Notes: generated by a model from the sequence alone, not told the origin. Counted from the first letter of the stretch, positions 41,901-49,646 are shown. The stretch is 62,000 nt of DNA from Cristatella mucedo (GCA_009760855.2 WPIO01000240.1:1-62000); one strand, 5' to 3'. A program made the numbers and translations.

Positions 41901-42170
41901 CAAATGGTTATATTAGTAGAGATAACTTTCTCGGAACGCCCGCGGTCAAAGGTACTACTAGTAAGGTGAGAAATTATTGTGTGAGCCTATATATAAAAAA
42001 TCAAGGATATATATTTCTGGAAGAAAAGACGCGTAAATGGTTTGAGCAGAGTAGATAACTAACTCTGAACGCCGATGTTTTGATGACTCTACCAGCATGA
42101 TATCGAAGTATTCATTGAAACTTATTATAACACTAAAGGGTATACATTTCTAGAAGAAAAGATGCGTAAA
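29979..42170. repeat. HOR-A array: five complete 18-monomer units plus a partial unit
   Basis: Unit starts, taken at TTCTGGAAG or its variants, are 29979, 32388, 34790, 37195, 39607 and 42015. The complete lengths are 2409, 2402, 2405, 2412 and 2408 bp. The last unit is cut at 42170, where the LINE fragment begins. Copies differ from each other more than B copies do. The differences include several small tandem duplications of 3-4 bases (for example ACAGTCAGTCTC near 35085, ACTAATAATAATAC near 37974, TTCGTAACGAACGCC near 38966, GGAAGAAGAAAAG near 39611) and a deletion shared by several units (GAGAGTATAACTGC near 33948, 36354, 38760 and 41172) compared with 31543. Confidence 0.93.
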
Positions 42171-42995
42171 CCTTCACCACTTGCTTGTAATTTAGGTGTC
42201 GTGTTCGACAACTGCCTCAATTTCAAAAGCTTCATTCAGAAGACTGCCTCTACAGCTAGCCATCACATCCGATCCCTATCCAAGATTAGGAGCTGTCTCC
42301 CACAGTGGCTTGTAAAAAATGTAACTAGCTTTTTAGTTCTGTCTCGGCTTGATTATTGTAATTCCCTTTTGGCTGGTCTGCCAAAGAAATCTCTTATGCA
42401 ACTACAGCCGGACTATGAATATGGCTGCAAGGCTGGTCTTCAAGTCCCAGCGGTTTGAGCACGTGTCACCTTTGCTGAAAGAGCTAGGATAGTTGCCGTT
42501 TGAGCAAAGGATACAGAGCAAAGTTCTTACGCTGACTCACAAGGCCCGACACGGCTTGGCTCCTTCGTACCTAGCTCAACTGCTACATCAGTGTCAGCAT
42601 GTTTGTGCCCTGAGGTCCTGTGTGGACAATAAATTAGCTGTCCCATTCTCCTCTGCTTAAAGACAGTTGGCAACAGAAGCTTTAGCTCTGCAGGCCCTAG
42701 ACTGTGGAGCTTGCTTCCATAATTCTTACGCAACGACAACTACTTTCCTACTGCTGACTACGGCACATCTTTTTCAGCGGTCCTGAGGTGCTACTTCTAT
42801 GCTACTATCTACCTCAACTGCTCTCCTGACTCTGCTAGGCTTCCCAATTTCTCTTTGTTTCGTGAGACGAAGTCTGTTGGCTATCGAATGCGTACCGAAA
42901 GCCGCTTAGGCTGTACAAAACTCTCCTGCGTAACACCCACATGGTCTTTATGACTTTGTAGAGTCACAGACGGATATACATTAAATTACATTACA
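42171..42995 (+). pseudogene. 5'-truncated LINE reverse transcriptase C-terminal fragment (CR1/L2/Rex-like)
   Basis: The conceptual translation carries the stretch typical of the region downstream of the reverse transcriptase core in CR1/L2/Rex-like elements of the Jockey superfamily: LGVVFDNCLNFK near 42190, SRLDYCNSLLAGLP at 42342-42383, then MAARLV, HVSPLLKEL, TLTHKARHGLAPSYLAQLL (about 42529-42585) and a final LWSLLP-like segment near 42700. It is dead. The frame shifts at about 42408, an in-frame TAG replaces the usual Trp in the KEL-x-W-LP motif near 42491, another stop lies near 42658, and nothing upstream of this C-terminal part is present. A 3' untranslated-like tail ends in ATTAAATTACATTACA at about 42980-42995. 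The ATG of the 98-codon open frame (42162) belongs to the satellite, not the LINE. I see no convincing target-site duplication. Family assignment below the superfamily is uncertain. Confidence 0.85.
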
Positions 42996-43970
42996 GTAAG
43001 ATAAAATATTTAATCAGACTATTTATACAAGTAAAGGATATATATTTCCGGAAGAAAAGACGCGTAAATAGTTTTAGCGGGGCAAACAACTTACTCGGAA
43101 CCCCGATGTTTTGAAGATTCTACCAGCATGATATCGAAGTATTCATTGGGACTAATTATAACACTAAAGGGTATATATTTCTGGAAGAAAAGATGCGTAA
43201 ATGGTTTTATTAGTAGAGATAGCTTACTCAGAACGCCTGAAGTCAAAGGTACTACTAGTAAGATAAAAAATTATTTAATGAACCTATATATATAAATCAA
43301 GGATATATATTTCCGGAAGAAAAAAGGCCTACATGGTTTTAGCAGGGGGGGAGAAAACTTACACGGAACACAGGCGGTTTGAACGATCTACCATCGGGAT
43401 AACGAGGTATTTATTGTGATTATTTATGACACTAAAAGATATATATTTGCGAAACAAATACGCATAAATGATTTATAAGGAGAGGTAACTTACTCAGAAC
43501 TCCTGTGATTAGAAGGTACTACAGTAAGATAAGTAATTATTAATTGAGACTATTTATAACACTAAATGATTTATATTTCCGGAAGAAAACATGGGTAAAA
43601 GGTTTTAGCAGGAGGGTTAACTTACTCGGAACTCCTGCGGTCGCGAGGTACTACCTGGAAGATAATTAATTATTTTATATAAGTATTTATAACAGTAAAG
43701 GATATATATTTCCGGAAGAAAAGACATGGTAATGGCTTTTTGGATGGAGGGTAAATTATTCCGAAGGGCTGTGGTTGGAAGGTACTACCAGTAAGATAAT
43801 TCTTTAATTAGACTATTTATGACAGTACAGGATATCTATTTTCGAAAGAAAAGACTCTTAAATGGATTTTGCAGGAGAGATAACTTACTTGGAACGCCTG
43901 CTGTTGGAAGGTATTACGAGTTGGATAATTAATTATTTAGTGAGACTTTATATATAACAATAAAGGATAT
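42996..43970. repeat. Diverged 133-bp satellite monomers without higher-order structure
   Basis: About seven monomers in the same orientation as the main array. The position equivalent to the ACGCGT marker falls at about 43060, 43193, 43326, 43459, 43590, 43724 and 43855 (spacing 131-134 bp), but most copies have lost the exact motif (AAGGCCTACATGG, ATACGCATAAATG, ACATGGGTAAAAGG, GACTCTTAAATGG). The segment ATATATTTCCGGAAGAAAA remains almost intact in several of them. They show no 2.4- or 2.8-kb partner in the window. The array ends at about 43970, where AATAAAGGATATAT runs into the 15-bp minisatellite. This is the older edge of the satellite. Confidence 0.92.
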
Positions 43971-44330
43971 ATGGGCAGCATGCACAAGGTCAACAAGGTC
44001 CGTAGAAGCATTGAAAGTGGTAGCACGGACAGTGACAGCATGGGCCAAGGGCAAAATGGACAGTGGCAATACGGTCACTGCAGAATCGGCTGTGGCAGCA
44101 GACCCACAGGCAGCATAACCAGTGGCTGCATGGACACAGGCAGCATTGACAGCGGCATCATGGACAGAAGTAGCATGGACACAGGCAGAATCGACAGTGG
44201 CAGGATGGCCGGTGACAGCATGGCCAGTGGCAGCATGTAAAGTTGCAGCAGGGACACTGGCCTCATGGCCAGTGGCAGTAAGGACACATGCACGTGGGAG
44301 AGCAGTGGCATAAACACAGGAAGCATGGAA
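43971..44330. repeat. Degenerate 15-bp minisatellite
   Basis: Successive units of the form GGCAGCATGGACACA run through the interval, clearest at 44109-44240. Variants include GGCAGCATTGACAGC, GGCATCATGGACAGA, GGCAGAATCGACAGT and GACAGCATGGCCAGT. Because 15 is a multiple of three, each strand gives open frames (89, 93, 134 codons) with a five-residue period. Their composition simply reflects the repeat and no start context or domain supports a gene. Both ends of the array are more degenerate than its centre. Confidence 0.8.
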
Positions 44331-44656
44331 CAAAGGGACCTAAAAGTGAGCGTCAAAAGAAAATAAATGCATGGACCAACAGAAACAGGCTATTCCTATC
44401 AACACAAGCCCACATTTCAGCAATGCGATGTACCTGGAAGTAGGCCGACTTGATTTTGGAGCTGATGAGGTCGTCTAACGGAAGGTCACGTTGGTCTGAG
44501 TCACTTTGATTTCGTGCATATTCATTCAACAGGACATATGCCGGCCCAGCTGATATTGAGCTTTAGGCTTTCTAATATCTATAAAACACGTAGTATGCAC
44601 ACGGTATGATGAATTTATCAATTAATTTCAGACACCTTGGTGGGTGTGATCTCGTT
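44331..44656. other. Unique spacer, no feature recognised
   Basis: AT-balanced non-repetitive DNA between two minisatellites. I see no open frame of note, no satellite similarity and no RNA gene. Confidence 0.6.
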
Positions 44657-45110
44657 GGTGTGGGCGGCTGGGTGTGGGCGGCTGGGTGTGGGCGGCTGGG
44701 TGTGGGCGGCTGGGTGTGGGCGGCTGGGTGTGGGCGGCTGGGTGTGGGCGGCGGGAGGGGGGCGGCTGGGTGTGGGCGGCTGGGTGTGGGCGGCTGGGTG
44801 TGGGCGGCTGGGTGTGGGCGGCTGGGTGTGGGCGGCTGGGTGTGGGCGGCTGGGTGTGGGCGGCTGGGTGTGGGCGGCTGGGTGTGGGCGGCTGGGTGTG
44901 GGCGGCTGGGTGTGGGCGGCTGGGTGTGGGGGGTGGGTGTGGGCGGCTGGGTGTGGGCGGCTGGGTGTGGGCGGCTGGGTGTGGGGGCTGCTGGGTGTGG
45001 GCTGGGCTGGGTGTGGGCGGCTGGGTGTGGGCGGCTGGGTGTGGGCGGCTGGGTGTGGGCGGCGGCTGGGTGTGGGCGGCTGGGTGTGGGCGGCTGGGTG
45101 TGGGCGGCTG
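44657..45110 (+). repeat. 14-bp G-rich minisatellite, block 1 (GGGTG form)
   Basis: Tandem TGTGGGCGGCTGGG units of 14 bp, about 32 copies. They are interrupted by a few irregular spots (GCGGGAGGGGGGCGG near 44750, GGGGGGTGGGTG near 44928, GGGGGCTGCTGGGTG near 44984, a GGCGGCGG duplication near 45058). Each unit has two G-triplets with short loops, so four triplets in two consecutive units meet the usual G-quadruplex pattern on the + strand. The unit contains no stop codon in any frame of either strand, which explains the overlapping 200-400 codon open frames on both strands. None is a gene. Confidence 0.97.
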
Positions 45111-45528
45111 GATGTGGGCGGCTGGATGTGGGCGGCTGGATGTGGGCGGCTGGATGTGGGCGGCTGGATGTGGGCGGCTGGATGTGGGCGGCTGGATGTG
45201 GGCGGCTGGATGTGGGCGGCTGGATGTGGGCGGCTGGATGTGGGGGCGGCGGCTGGATGTGGGCGGCTGGATGTGGGCGGCTGGATGTGGGCGGCTGGAT
45301 GATGTGGGCGGCTGGATGTGGGCGGCTGGATGTGGGCGGCTGGATGTGGGCGGCTGGATGTGGGCGGCTGGATGTGGGCGGCTGGATGTGGGCGGCTGGA
45401 TGTGGGCGGCTGGATGTGGGCGGCTGGATGTGGGCGGCTGGATGTGGGCGGCTGGATGTGGGCGGCTGGATGTGGGCGGCTGGATGTGGGCGGCTGGATG
45501 TGGGCGGCTGGATGTGGGCGGCTGGGTG
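45111..45528 (+). repeat. 14-bp G-rich minisatellite, block 2 (GGATG form)
   Basis: This continues the same 14-bp array, but with a fixed G-to-A change giving CTGGATGTGGGCGG in every unit from 45111. The array returns to the GGGTG form only in the very last unit (about 45521-45528). About 29 copies, highly uniform, with minor duplications near 45245 (GGGGGCGGCGG) and 45298 (GATGATG). The substitution leaves one G-triplet per unit instead of two. The clean boundary between blocks shows that two unit types each expanded as a run. Confidence 0.96.
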
Positions 45529-45675
45529 CATTTGTGTATGTGTGGAAGAGCGTGGAAGTGAGTGTTAGTGTGTGGGTGGGTGTGTGTCTGTGTGTGTGAG
45601 TGTGTCCATTATGTCTGTGTGTGTGTGTGTCCGTGTGTGTGTCCATGTGTGTCTGTGTGTCTGTGTGTGTGTGTC

Positions 45676-45707
<32 letters not shown>

Positions 45708-45838
45708 TCTGTGTGTGTGTATCTGTGTGTGTGTCTGTATGTGTGTCTGTGTGTGTGTCTCTGTGTGTGTGTCTGTATGTGTGACTGTGTCTGAGTGTGT
45801 GTGTTTCGGTGTGGGTGTCTGTGTGTGCACACAGAGTA
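45529..45838 (+). repeat. GT-rich microsatellite
   Basis: Interrupted (GT)n with frequent GTCTGTGTGTGT variants, so that octamer-like periods are visible, directly abutting the 14-bp minisatellite. Alternating purine-pyrimidine sequence of this length is known to favour Z-DNA. The Cys/Val-rich or His/Thr-rich open frames on the two strands are artefacts of the repeat. Confidence 0.95.
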
Positions 45839-45842
45839 TTAA

Positions 45843-45988
45843 CACCCACACAGAGACCGTAAGTAGAAACACTTTACATAAAACTGGAATTATGCTAAAC
45901 TACTGACAAATTAAAATAATTAGCAGATTCACAGAAACATGTCGCCATACGTTTGATCGATTGCACTGGAACACACAGCCTCCAATTG
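45843..45988 (+). repeat. Dispersed repeat R1, arm 1 of an inverted pair
   Basis: The 146 bp from CACCCACACAGAGACC to CCTCCAATTG are matched in reverse orientation at 49039-49184. By hand alignment I count about 13 substitutions and no gaps, roughly 91% identity. It contains the shared cores GACCGTAAGTAGAAACACT, GACAAATTAAAATAATT and GTCGCCATACGTTTGATC. It has no coding potential. It could be a fragment of a short interspersed or miniature element, but I see no internal promoter boxes or clear target duplication. Confidence 0.88.
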
Positions 45989-46998
45989 AAAATGCCCTGC
46001 ATACCTCAGAAGCTGATGGCAAGACAAAGCACCAATAGCCACCCCCCCCCTGACAAAGGCAGACCCATAGGAAGTGCAGACATTTTGTAGCCGTTCGGGC
46101 GGCAAACTGGCTTTTGTAGCCTGCTGCCAGCCCGATGCCCAAGCAGTGGCAGCAGCAGCATCGCCACACGTTCTCAGAGCCTTTCCACAGGGATGGTGTG
46201 CAAGCAACGACATGGTCTGGCACACTGAGACCCCACAGAGTGACCACTGAGCTAAACTCCAGGCGACCGAAAGTCAAAGCTATAACCAGCTCTGTCTGTG
46301 AGGTCAACATTGCGATGACGGACAACCTACATTTGTTGGGAGCATTTTCAGCAAAGCTAGCTGTTCGAGCTGAGATTAAAAGGCAGCGGCTTCACAAGCA
46401 GCTGATGCCCTATTACCTTCCAGCTTCGGACAAACAGAGGCTCGGCGAAGTGTGGGCCATCAATTAGAAAGTAACTAATGCATTAGTCCGGCTGGTAGCA
46501 CCCATCCTAGCAGGTCAAACAAGCCACGAGAACGAGAAGCACATTTCATGGACTAGCAGCAAGCAATAACGTCATCGAAAGGTAATGACCATGGAGAGCA
46601 AGCCACAGTTTCGAACGAAATAGCAAGAAAGGTTTGGCTTGACTGGGCAAATACCACTTCAGTCGCTGAGCCTGCAGTTGGGGGCAGGAAGACAAAGTGG
46701 GGTAGGGAATCACCTGTTCGGGTTAGCTATACAAGTAAGATATCTAGTGCCACAACAAAACGCATGTGTACTCGTGCACTACAAATAAAAATGTGTTGGG
46801 GCCTCGGGCACGGTAGCAAGTTTAAAGCTACGAAGAGTGGTCCATTTAACAGCACAGGCTGTATACACTCAGGCTATACACCAGATGTTTATATTCTAAG
46901 TCGGCAAAGGAGAAAAGACGTGAGTTACTGAACTAAACGAGGGGACATGCTAAGTTGCGGCTAAAACGAAAAAGGGGGAATACTGCAAAATAAAACAA
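45989..46998. other. Unique DNA, no gene supported
   Basis: Non-repetitive sequence with mixed composition and a C10 run near 46043. Open frames of 110 codons (+, 46135-46467) and 141 codons (-, 45900-46325) overlap each other on opposite strands. Neither shows a recognisable domain, and the minus frame runs into the R1 repeat, so I do not call either. A purine run GAAAAAGGGGGAA lies at 46968-46980, just upstream of the possible LTR. The interval may include degraded retroelement interior, but nothing in it is recognisable. Confidence 0.5.
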
Positions 46999-47744
46999 TG
47001 TATATGTACCCAGGCTGGGTTCGGTTGGCTGGGACCGGACGGCTATAGTGAGGGTTAGGGTCACCGGCTAGGCCAGGGTCGGACCTACGGCACGGCCCGA
47101 TGTATGTGGTGACGTGAGGTCACCGGGGCTCTAGGGTACTGGGAGTCAGCCAAGTAAGTCGTGGTGTTGGAGGCTCCCGGTCTCGCCGAGTTATGCACCT
47201 GGATTCGTGCAGGCGTGCTCCGGCGATGCTGCCACGCACGCAAGGGAACAAGTACCCAAGGCCCGAGCGGAGCTGGATAGCTCGCCCGTTGTTGACTTGT
47301 TTTTATTCCGCTTTCCCCTTGTAGCATGTTCGTGACCCCCGTGTGTTGGCGTCTTTCGGTGGAAGCTTACGACTGTGGTAGTTGTCGACTCAGACAAGCC
47401 AGCAGTTACTCAGCCAGCCGGGTTTTGGACGGCGTACGCTCGTACTGTTGGATTCGGAGTCGGTTCAACGACAGGATTTCGGAAGCCGACTAACCCCAAC
47501 TAACACATTTGTTCGCGCTTGCTGCGTCGTCTTGCGCCCCCGTAGTGTACTGTGTATAGGACCCTCCCTGTAGACTTGTTTAGTTGCTCTGTTGTTGTTG
47601 GCGCATGCGTTAATATAAAGAGGTTTAACCGGACGGCCGCTCGTCTTACCCTAGCTCGGCGGCATGGCGAGCGGCAGCATGGCTGAGTATGGAGGGGTTT
47701 GGTGGGAAATAGCCTCTGACCCCTGGAACCCGGTTACATATACA
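46999..47744 (+). mobile_element. Possible solo LTR of a retrotransposon
   Basis: The segment starts TGTATATGTACCC and ends GGTTACATATACA, which are inverted repeats matching at 12 of 13 positions and give the TG...CA ends of LTRs. A TATA-like TATAAAG lies at 47614-47620, about 130 bp before the right end, where an LTR promoter would be expected. A purine-rich run (46968-46980), possibly a polypurine tract, lies 18 bp to the left. Against it: the flanking five bases (AACAA and CGAGG) are not a target duplication, no primer-binding site follows, no retroviral-type coding sequence is present, and a 12/13 inverted match of AT-rich ends within 1 kb could arise by chance. The interval is GC-rich compared with its surroundings. 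Confidence 0.3.
47614..47620 (+). promoter_or_regulatory. TATA-box-like sequence
   Basis: TATAAAG lies within GTTAATATAAAGAGG and is followed by GC-rich DNA. It could be the promoter of the putative LTR. This rests on the motif and position only. Confidence 0.25.
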
Positions 47745-47902
47745 CGAGGGGTACCTACAAGGACATTTAGCAAGTCGTGGCCAGGATAGAAGAAGCCTCC
47801 AGGCCGCTAGCTATGCCGTGGCTAAACTTTACCTTAAACATCTCTTTTAGCAAAGGAGGCCTACTCCAAGCAAGCGACTGTAACTCCACACTGTCGGGAA
47901 CA
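47745..47902. other. Unique spacer, nothing recognised
   Basis: Single-copy sequence between the putative LTR and the first copy of repeat R2. An open frame (47777-48064) crosses it into R2, but it is not preserved in the second R2 copy. Confidence 0.4.
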
Positions 47903-48393
47903 GAAACTGTGGAAGTGGTGGAAACAGGCAGGGAGAGAAGGCATAGCAAAAAAGAACGCCGAAATCTCAGCGGCCGGGGCATGGTGGTACCAACCGGCCT
48001 AGAAGGGAAATCACACAATGTACGACTCTTACCGACAAGATTGACGATAGATGGAAGTACTTAGCAGAATCACGACGACAACGAGAAGCACATTGGGTTA
48101 CCCTCTTGCGTTAACGAGTAATCCGGAACACTGTTGCGCTTGTGACGAAAACCGCACTGCCACTTAAGGGTGTCTTTATCATAATAATTAGCATACGTTA
48201 ATCAAAATTAATGTTTACTTACTCTAAATTAAACAAAGCCGGTAAGTTTATTTACCTTTCCACAATTGTGGGCTGTCTCGTGGTAGGCGACCTTGGATCG
48301 CTCGGTAATTCGACGCTAGGTTTGCCGAAAACGCTACGAAGGTTTAGGTTTTATGTTAACTTTAATAGTAACATAATGTATTTATTATTATTC
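47903..48393 (+). repeat. Dispersed repeat R2, copy 1
   Basis: The 491 bp are repeated in the same orientation at 49664-50154, also 491 bp. Most of the shared segment is near-identical (for example GGGCATGGTGGTACC and CTCGGTAATTCGACGC), with a more divergent patch at about 48095-48160. The copy begins at GAAACTGTGG and ends at TTTATTATTATTC. An open frame in the 3' half (48211-48501) has a shorter counterpart in copy 2, but many of the differences change amino acids and copy 2 is cut off by the minisatellite, so a protein is unlikely. It could be part of a larger mobile element. I do not recognise it. Confidence 0.9.
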
Positions 48394-48684
48394 CTCTTTG
48401 AAAGTTTTGAATATAAAATTGAAGCTGGGTTCATTACGCAAACCGGGTACCTTCCACTTAACAGAACACTATCGCCCTTGACCTTTGAGTCGGATGGTTA
48501 ACATGCAGTTAGCAGCTAATGAATGGACAGATTTAGGTTGGCTTTCTATTATATATTATCAAACGATTAATTATCGTTACTCTTAAAAAGCAAAATGGGA
48601 ACATCGGCGGAAGGTATTTTTAGCTAGTCACTGTTTCCAGCTGCTTCATGGTACTGTTAACTCCTGCAATTAACAAAATTAAAA
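48394..48684. other. AT-rich unique spacer
   Basis: Sequence between R2 copy 1 and the relic satellite monomers, with no counterpart after copy 2 because the 16-bp minisatellite starts there. It ends in a run of A at about 48681-48689. Confidence 0.4.
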
Positions 48685-48957
48685 AAAAAGCTTAAATAGT
48701 TGCAGAAGGAAACATAACTCCTAAATCGAAATGCCTACAGTTTGAAGGAAATAGTAGTAAGATAATGAATCAATTGCTAAAACTATAATTACTACTAAGG
48801 GATATATGTCTCTGGAACTAAAAATTAACCAAACAAGCTTAAATACTTGTACCAGGGGACATATCACCTTAAAAGCTATGACTGCAGTTTACAGGAAATG
48901 CCGGTATGAAGATGATTAATTTTGAATACTACATGTAACACTAAAAGATATTCACAT
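48685..48957 (+). repeat. Two highly diverged relic monomers of the 133-bp satellite
   Basis: Starting at CTTAAATAGTTGCAG (48691) the sequence follows the satellite monomer along its full length and in the same orientation: CATAACTCC for ATAACTTACTC, GCCTACAGTTTGAAGG for GCCTGCGGTTTGAAGG, AGTAGTAAGATAATGAAT for ACCAGTAAGATAATTAAT, ACTAAGGGATATATG for ACTAAAGGATATATA, and CTCTGGAAC for TTCCGGAAG. A second monomer starts at CTTAAATACTTG (48838) and ends at CACTAAAAGATATTCAC, where GT-rich sequence takes over. By eye about two thirds of positions match. These are isolated, old copies about 4.7 kb beyond the end of the array. Confidence 0.8.
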
Positions 48958-49033
48958 GTGTGTGTGCGTGTGCGCACATGGGCACGTGCTTGCGCTTGCC
49001 AGTGAGTGAGTGTGTGTGCTTGTGTCTGTGTGC
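48958..49033 (+). repeat. GT-rich low-complexity stretch
   Basis: Short, interrupted GT/GC alternating sequence (GTGTGTGCGTGTGCGCACAT) between the relic satellite monomers and the second R1 copy. Confidence 0.75.
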
Positions 49034-49038
49034 AAATC

Positions 49039-49184
49039 CAATTAGAGGCTGTGTATTCCAGTGCAATTGATCAAACGTATGGCGACTTGTTTCAGTGAAT
49101 CTGTGAATTATTTTAATTTGTCATTATTTTAGCATGATTCCAGTTTTATGTGGAGTGTTTCTACTTACGGTCTCAGTGTGGGTG
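49039..49184 (-). repeat. Dispersed repeat R1, arm 2 of the inverted pair
   Basis: Reverse complement of 45843-45988 with about 13 substitutions and no gaps. On the + strand it runs from CAATTAGAGGCTGTG to CTCAGTGTGGGTG. Both R1 copies have tandem repeats just beyond the CACCCACAC end: the GT microsatellite and 14-bp array at arm 1, and the 17-bp minisatellite about 85 bp away at arm 2. Confidence 0.88.
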
Positions 49185-49269
49185 TGCCTTCTGCCTGTAC
49201 ACACGAACACACACCCAGGGTGCTCATGCTGGCAAGGTGCCCACCTTGGCAGGGTGCATTGTCCGGCAT

Positions 49270-49646
49270 GGTGCCCAGCCAGGCAGGGTGCCCAGCCAGG
49301 CAGGGTGCCCAGCCAGGCAGGGTGCCCAGCCAGGCAGGGTGCCCAGCCAGGCAGGGTGCCCAGCCAGGCAGGGTGCCCAGCCAGGCAGGGTGCCCAGCCA
49401 GGCAGGGTGCCCAGCCAGGCAGGGTGCCCAGCCAGGCAGGGTGCCCAGCCAGGCAGGGTGCCCAGCCAGGCAGGGTGCCCAGCCAGGCAGGGTGCCCAGC
49501 CAGGCAGGGTGCCCAGCCAGGCAGGGTGCCCAGCCAGGCAGGGTGCCCAGCCAGGCAGGGTGCCCAGCCAGGCAGGGTGCCCAGCCAGGCAGGGTGCCCA
49601 GCCAGGCAGGGTGCCCAGCCAGGCAGGGTGCCCAGCCAGGCAGGGT
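49270..49646. repeat. 17-bp minisatellite, ~22 nearly perfect copies
   Basis: GGTGCCCAGCCAGGCAG repeats with a 17-bp period and almost no variation from 49270 to 49646. The sequence just upstream (49228-49269) contains degenerate versions such as GGTGCCCACCTTGGCAG. As 17 is not a multiple of three and the unit has no stop codon, all three frames stay open and encode the same 17-residue period, which explains the overlapping 170-209 codon frames on both strands. The near-identity of the units points to recent expansion. Confidence 0.97.

Larger units (their letters stand above)
1..42170. repeat. Satellite array, ~133-bp monomer, with 18-mer and 21-mer higher-order repeats
   Basis: The whole interval is head-to-tail copies of a monomer of about 133 bp. 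Phase is easy to follow through the ACGCGT (or ATGCGT) motif that recurs every 130-134 bp, for example at 5201, 5333 and so on. A typical monomer reads ACGCGTAAATGG, then a GCAGAG..ATAACTTACTCGGAACGC block, GGTTTGAAGG, TCTACCAGC, a TTTATTGAGACTATTTATAA block, AAAGGATATATATTTCCGG and AAGAAAAG. Neighbouring monomers differ clearly from each other, but each finds a near-identical partner one HOR length away (about 2.4 or 2.8 kb). All monomers have the same orientation. Frames of 62-146 codons recur here because the array is homogenised; none resembles a protein family. No canonical CENP-B box is seen. A centromeric role is inferred only from the HOR organisation. Confidence 0.97.

Noticed and set aside
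1-42170. CENP-B box in the satellite monomer
   Set aside because: Segments such as CTCGAAACGCGGG have the CG elements at the wrong spacing and lack the required bases; no site fits the usual pattern.
1-42170. CRISPR array (regular repeats)
   Set aside because: Repeats are contiguous 133-bp monomers without spacers, in a clearly eukaryotic context with a LINE and minisatellites.
44572-45832. Overlapping 221-404 codon frames on both strands, His/Pro-rich or Gly/Trp-rich
   Set aside because: The 14-bp unit has no stop codon in any frame and the GT tract extends the frames; every frame is open on both strands, which is not a coding signal.
45900-46467. 141-codon minus-strand and 110-codon plus-strand frames in the unique region
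   Set aside because: They overlap on opposite strands, show no domain, and the minus frame's end lies in the R1 repeat. Frames of this length are expected by chance in GC-balanced DNA.
46905-46945. AGGAGAAAAGACGTGAGTTAC resembling the satellite GGAAGAAAAGACGCG core
   Set aside because: The similarity covers about 15 bases and the rest of the monomer cannot be followed, unlike the relics at 48685-48957.
47046-47060. TTAGGG telomere-type hexamer in GTGAGGGTTAGGGTCACC
   Set aside because: Only about one and a half copies; not evidence for a telomere or interstitial telomeric array.
48211-48501. 96-codon frame with a paralogue at 49972-50172
   Set aside because: The two copies differ by many amino-acid changes and copy 2 is cut by the minisatellite, so there is no sign of purifying selection.
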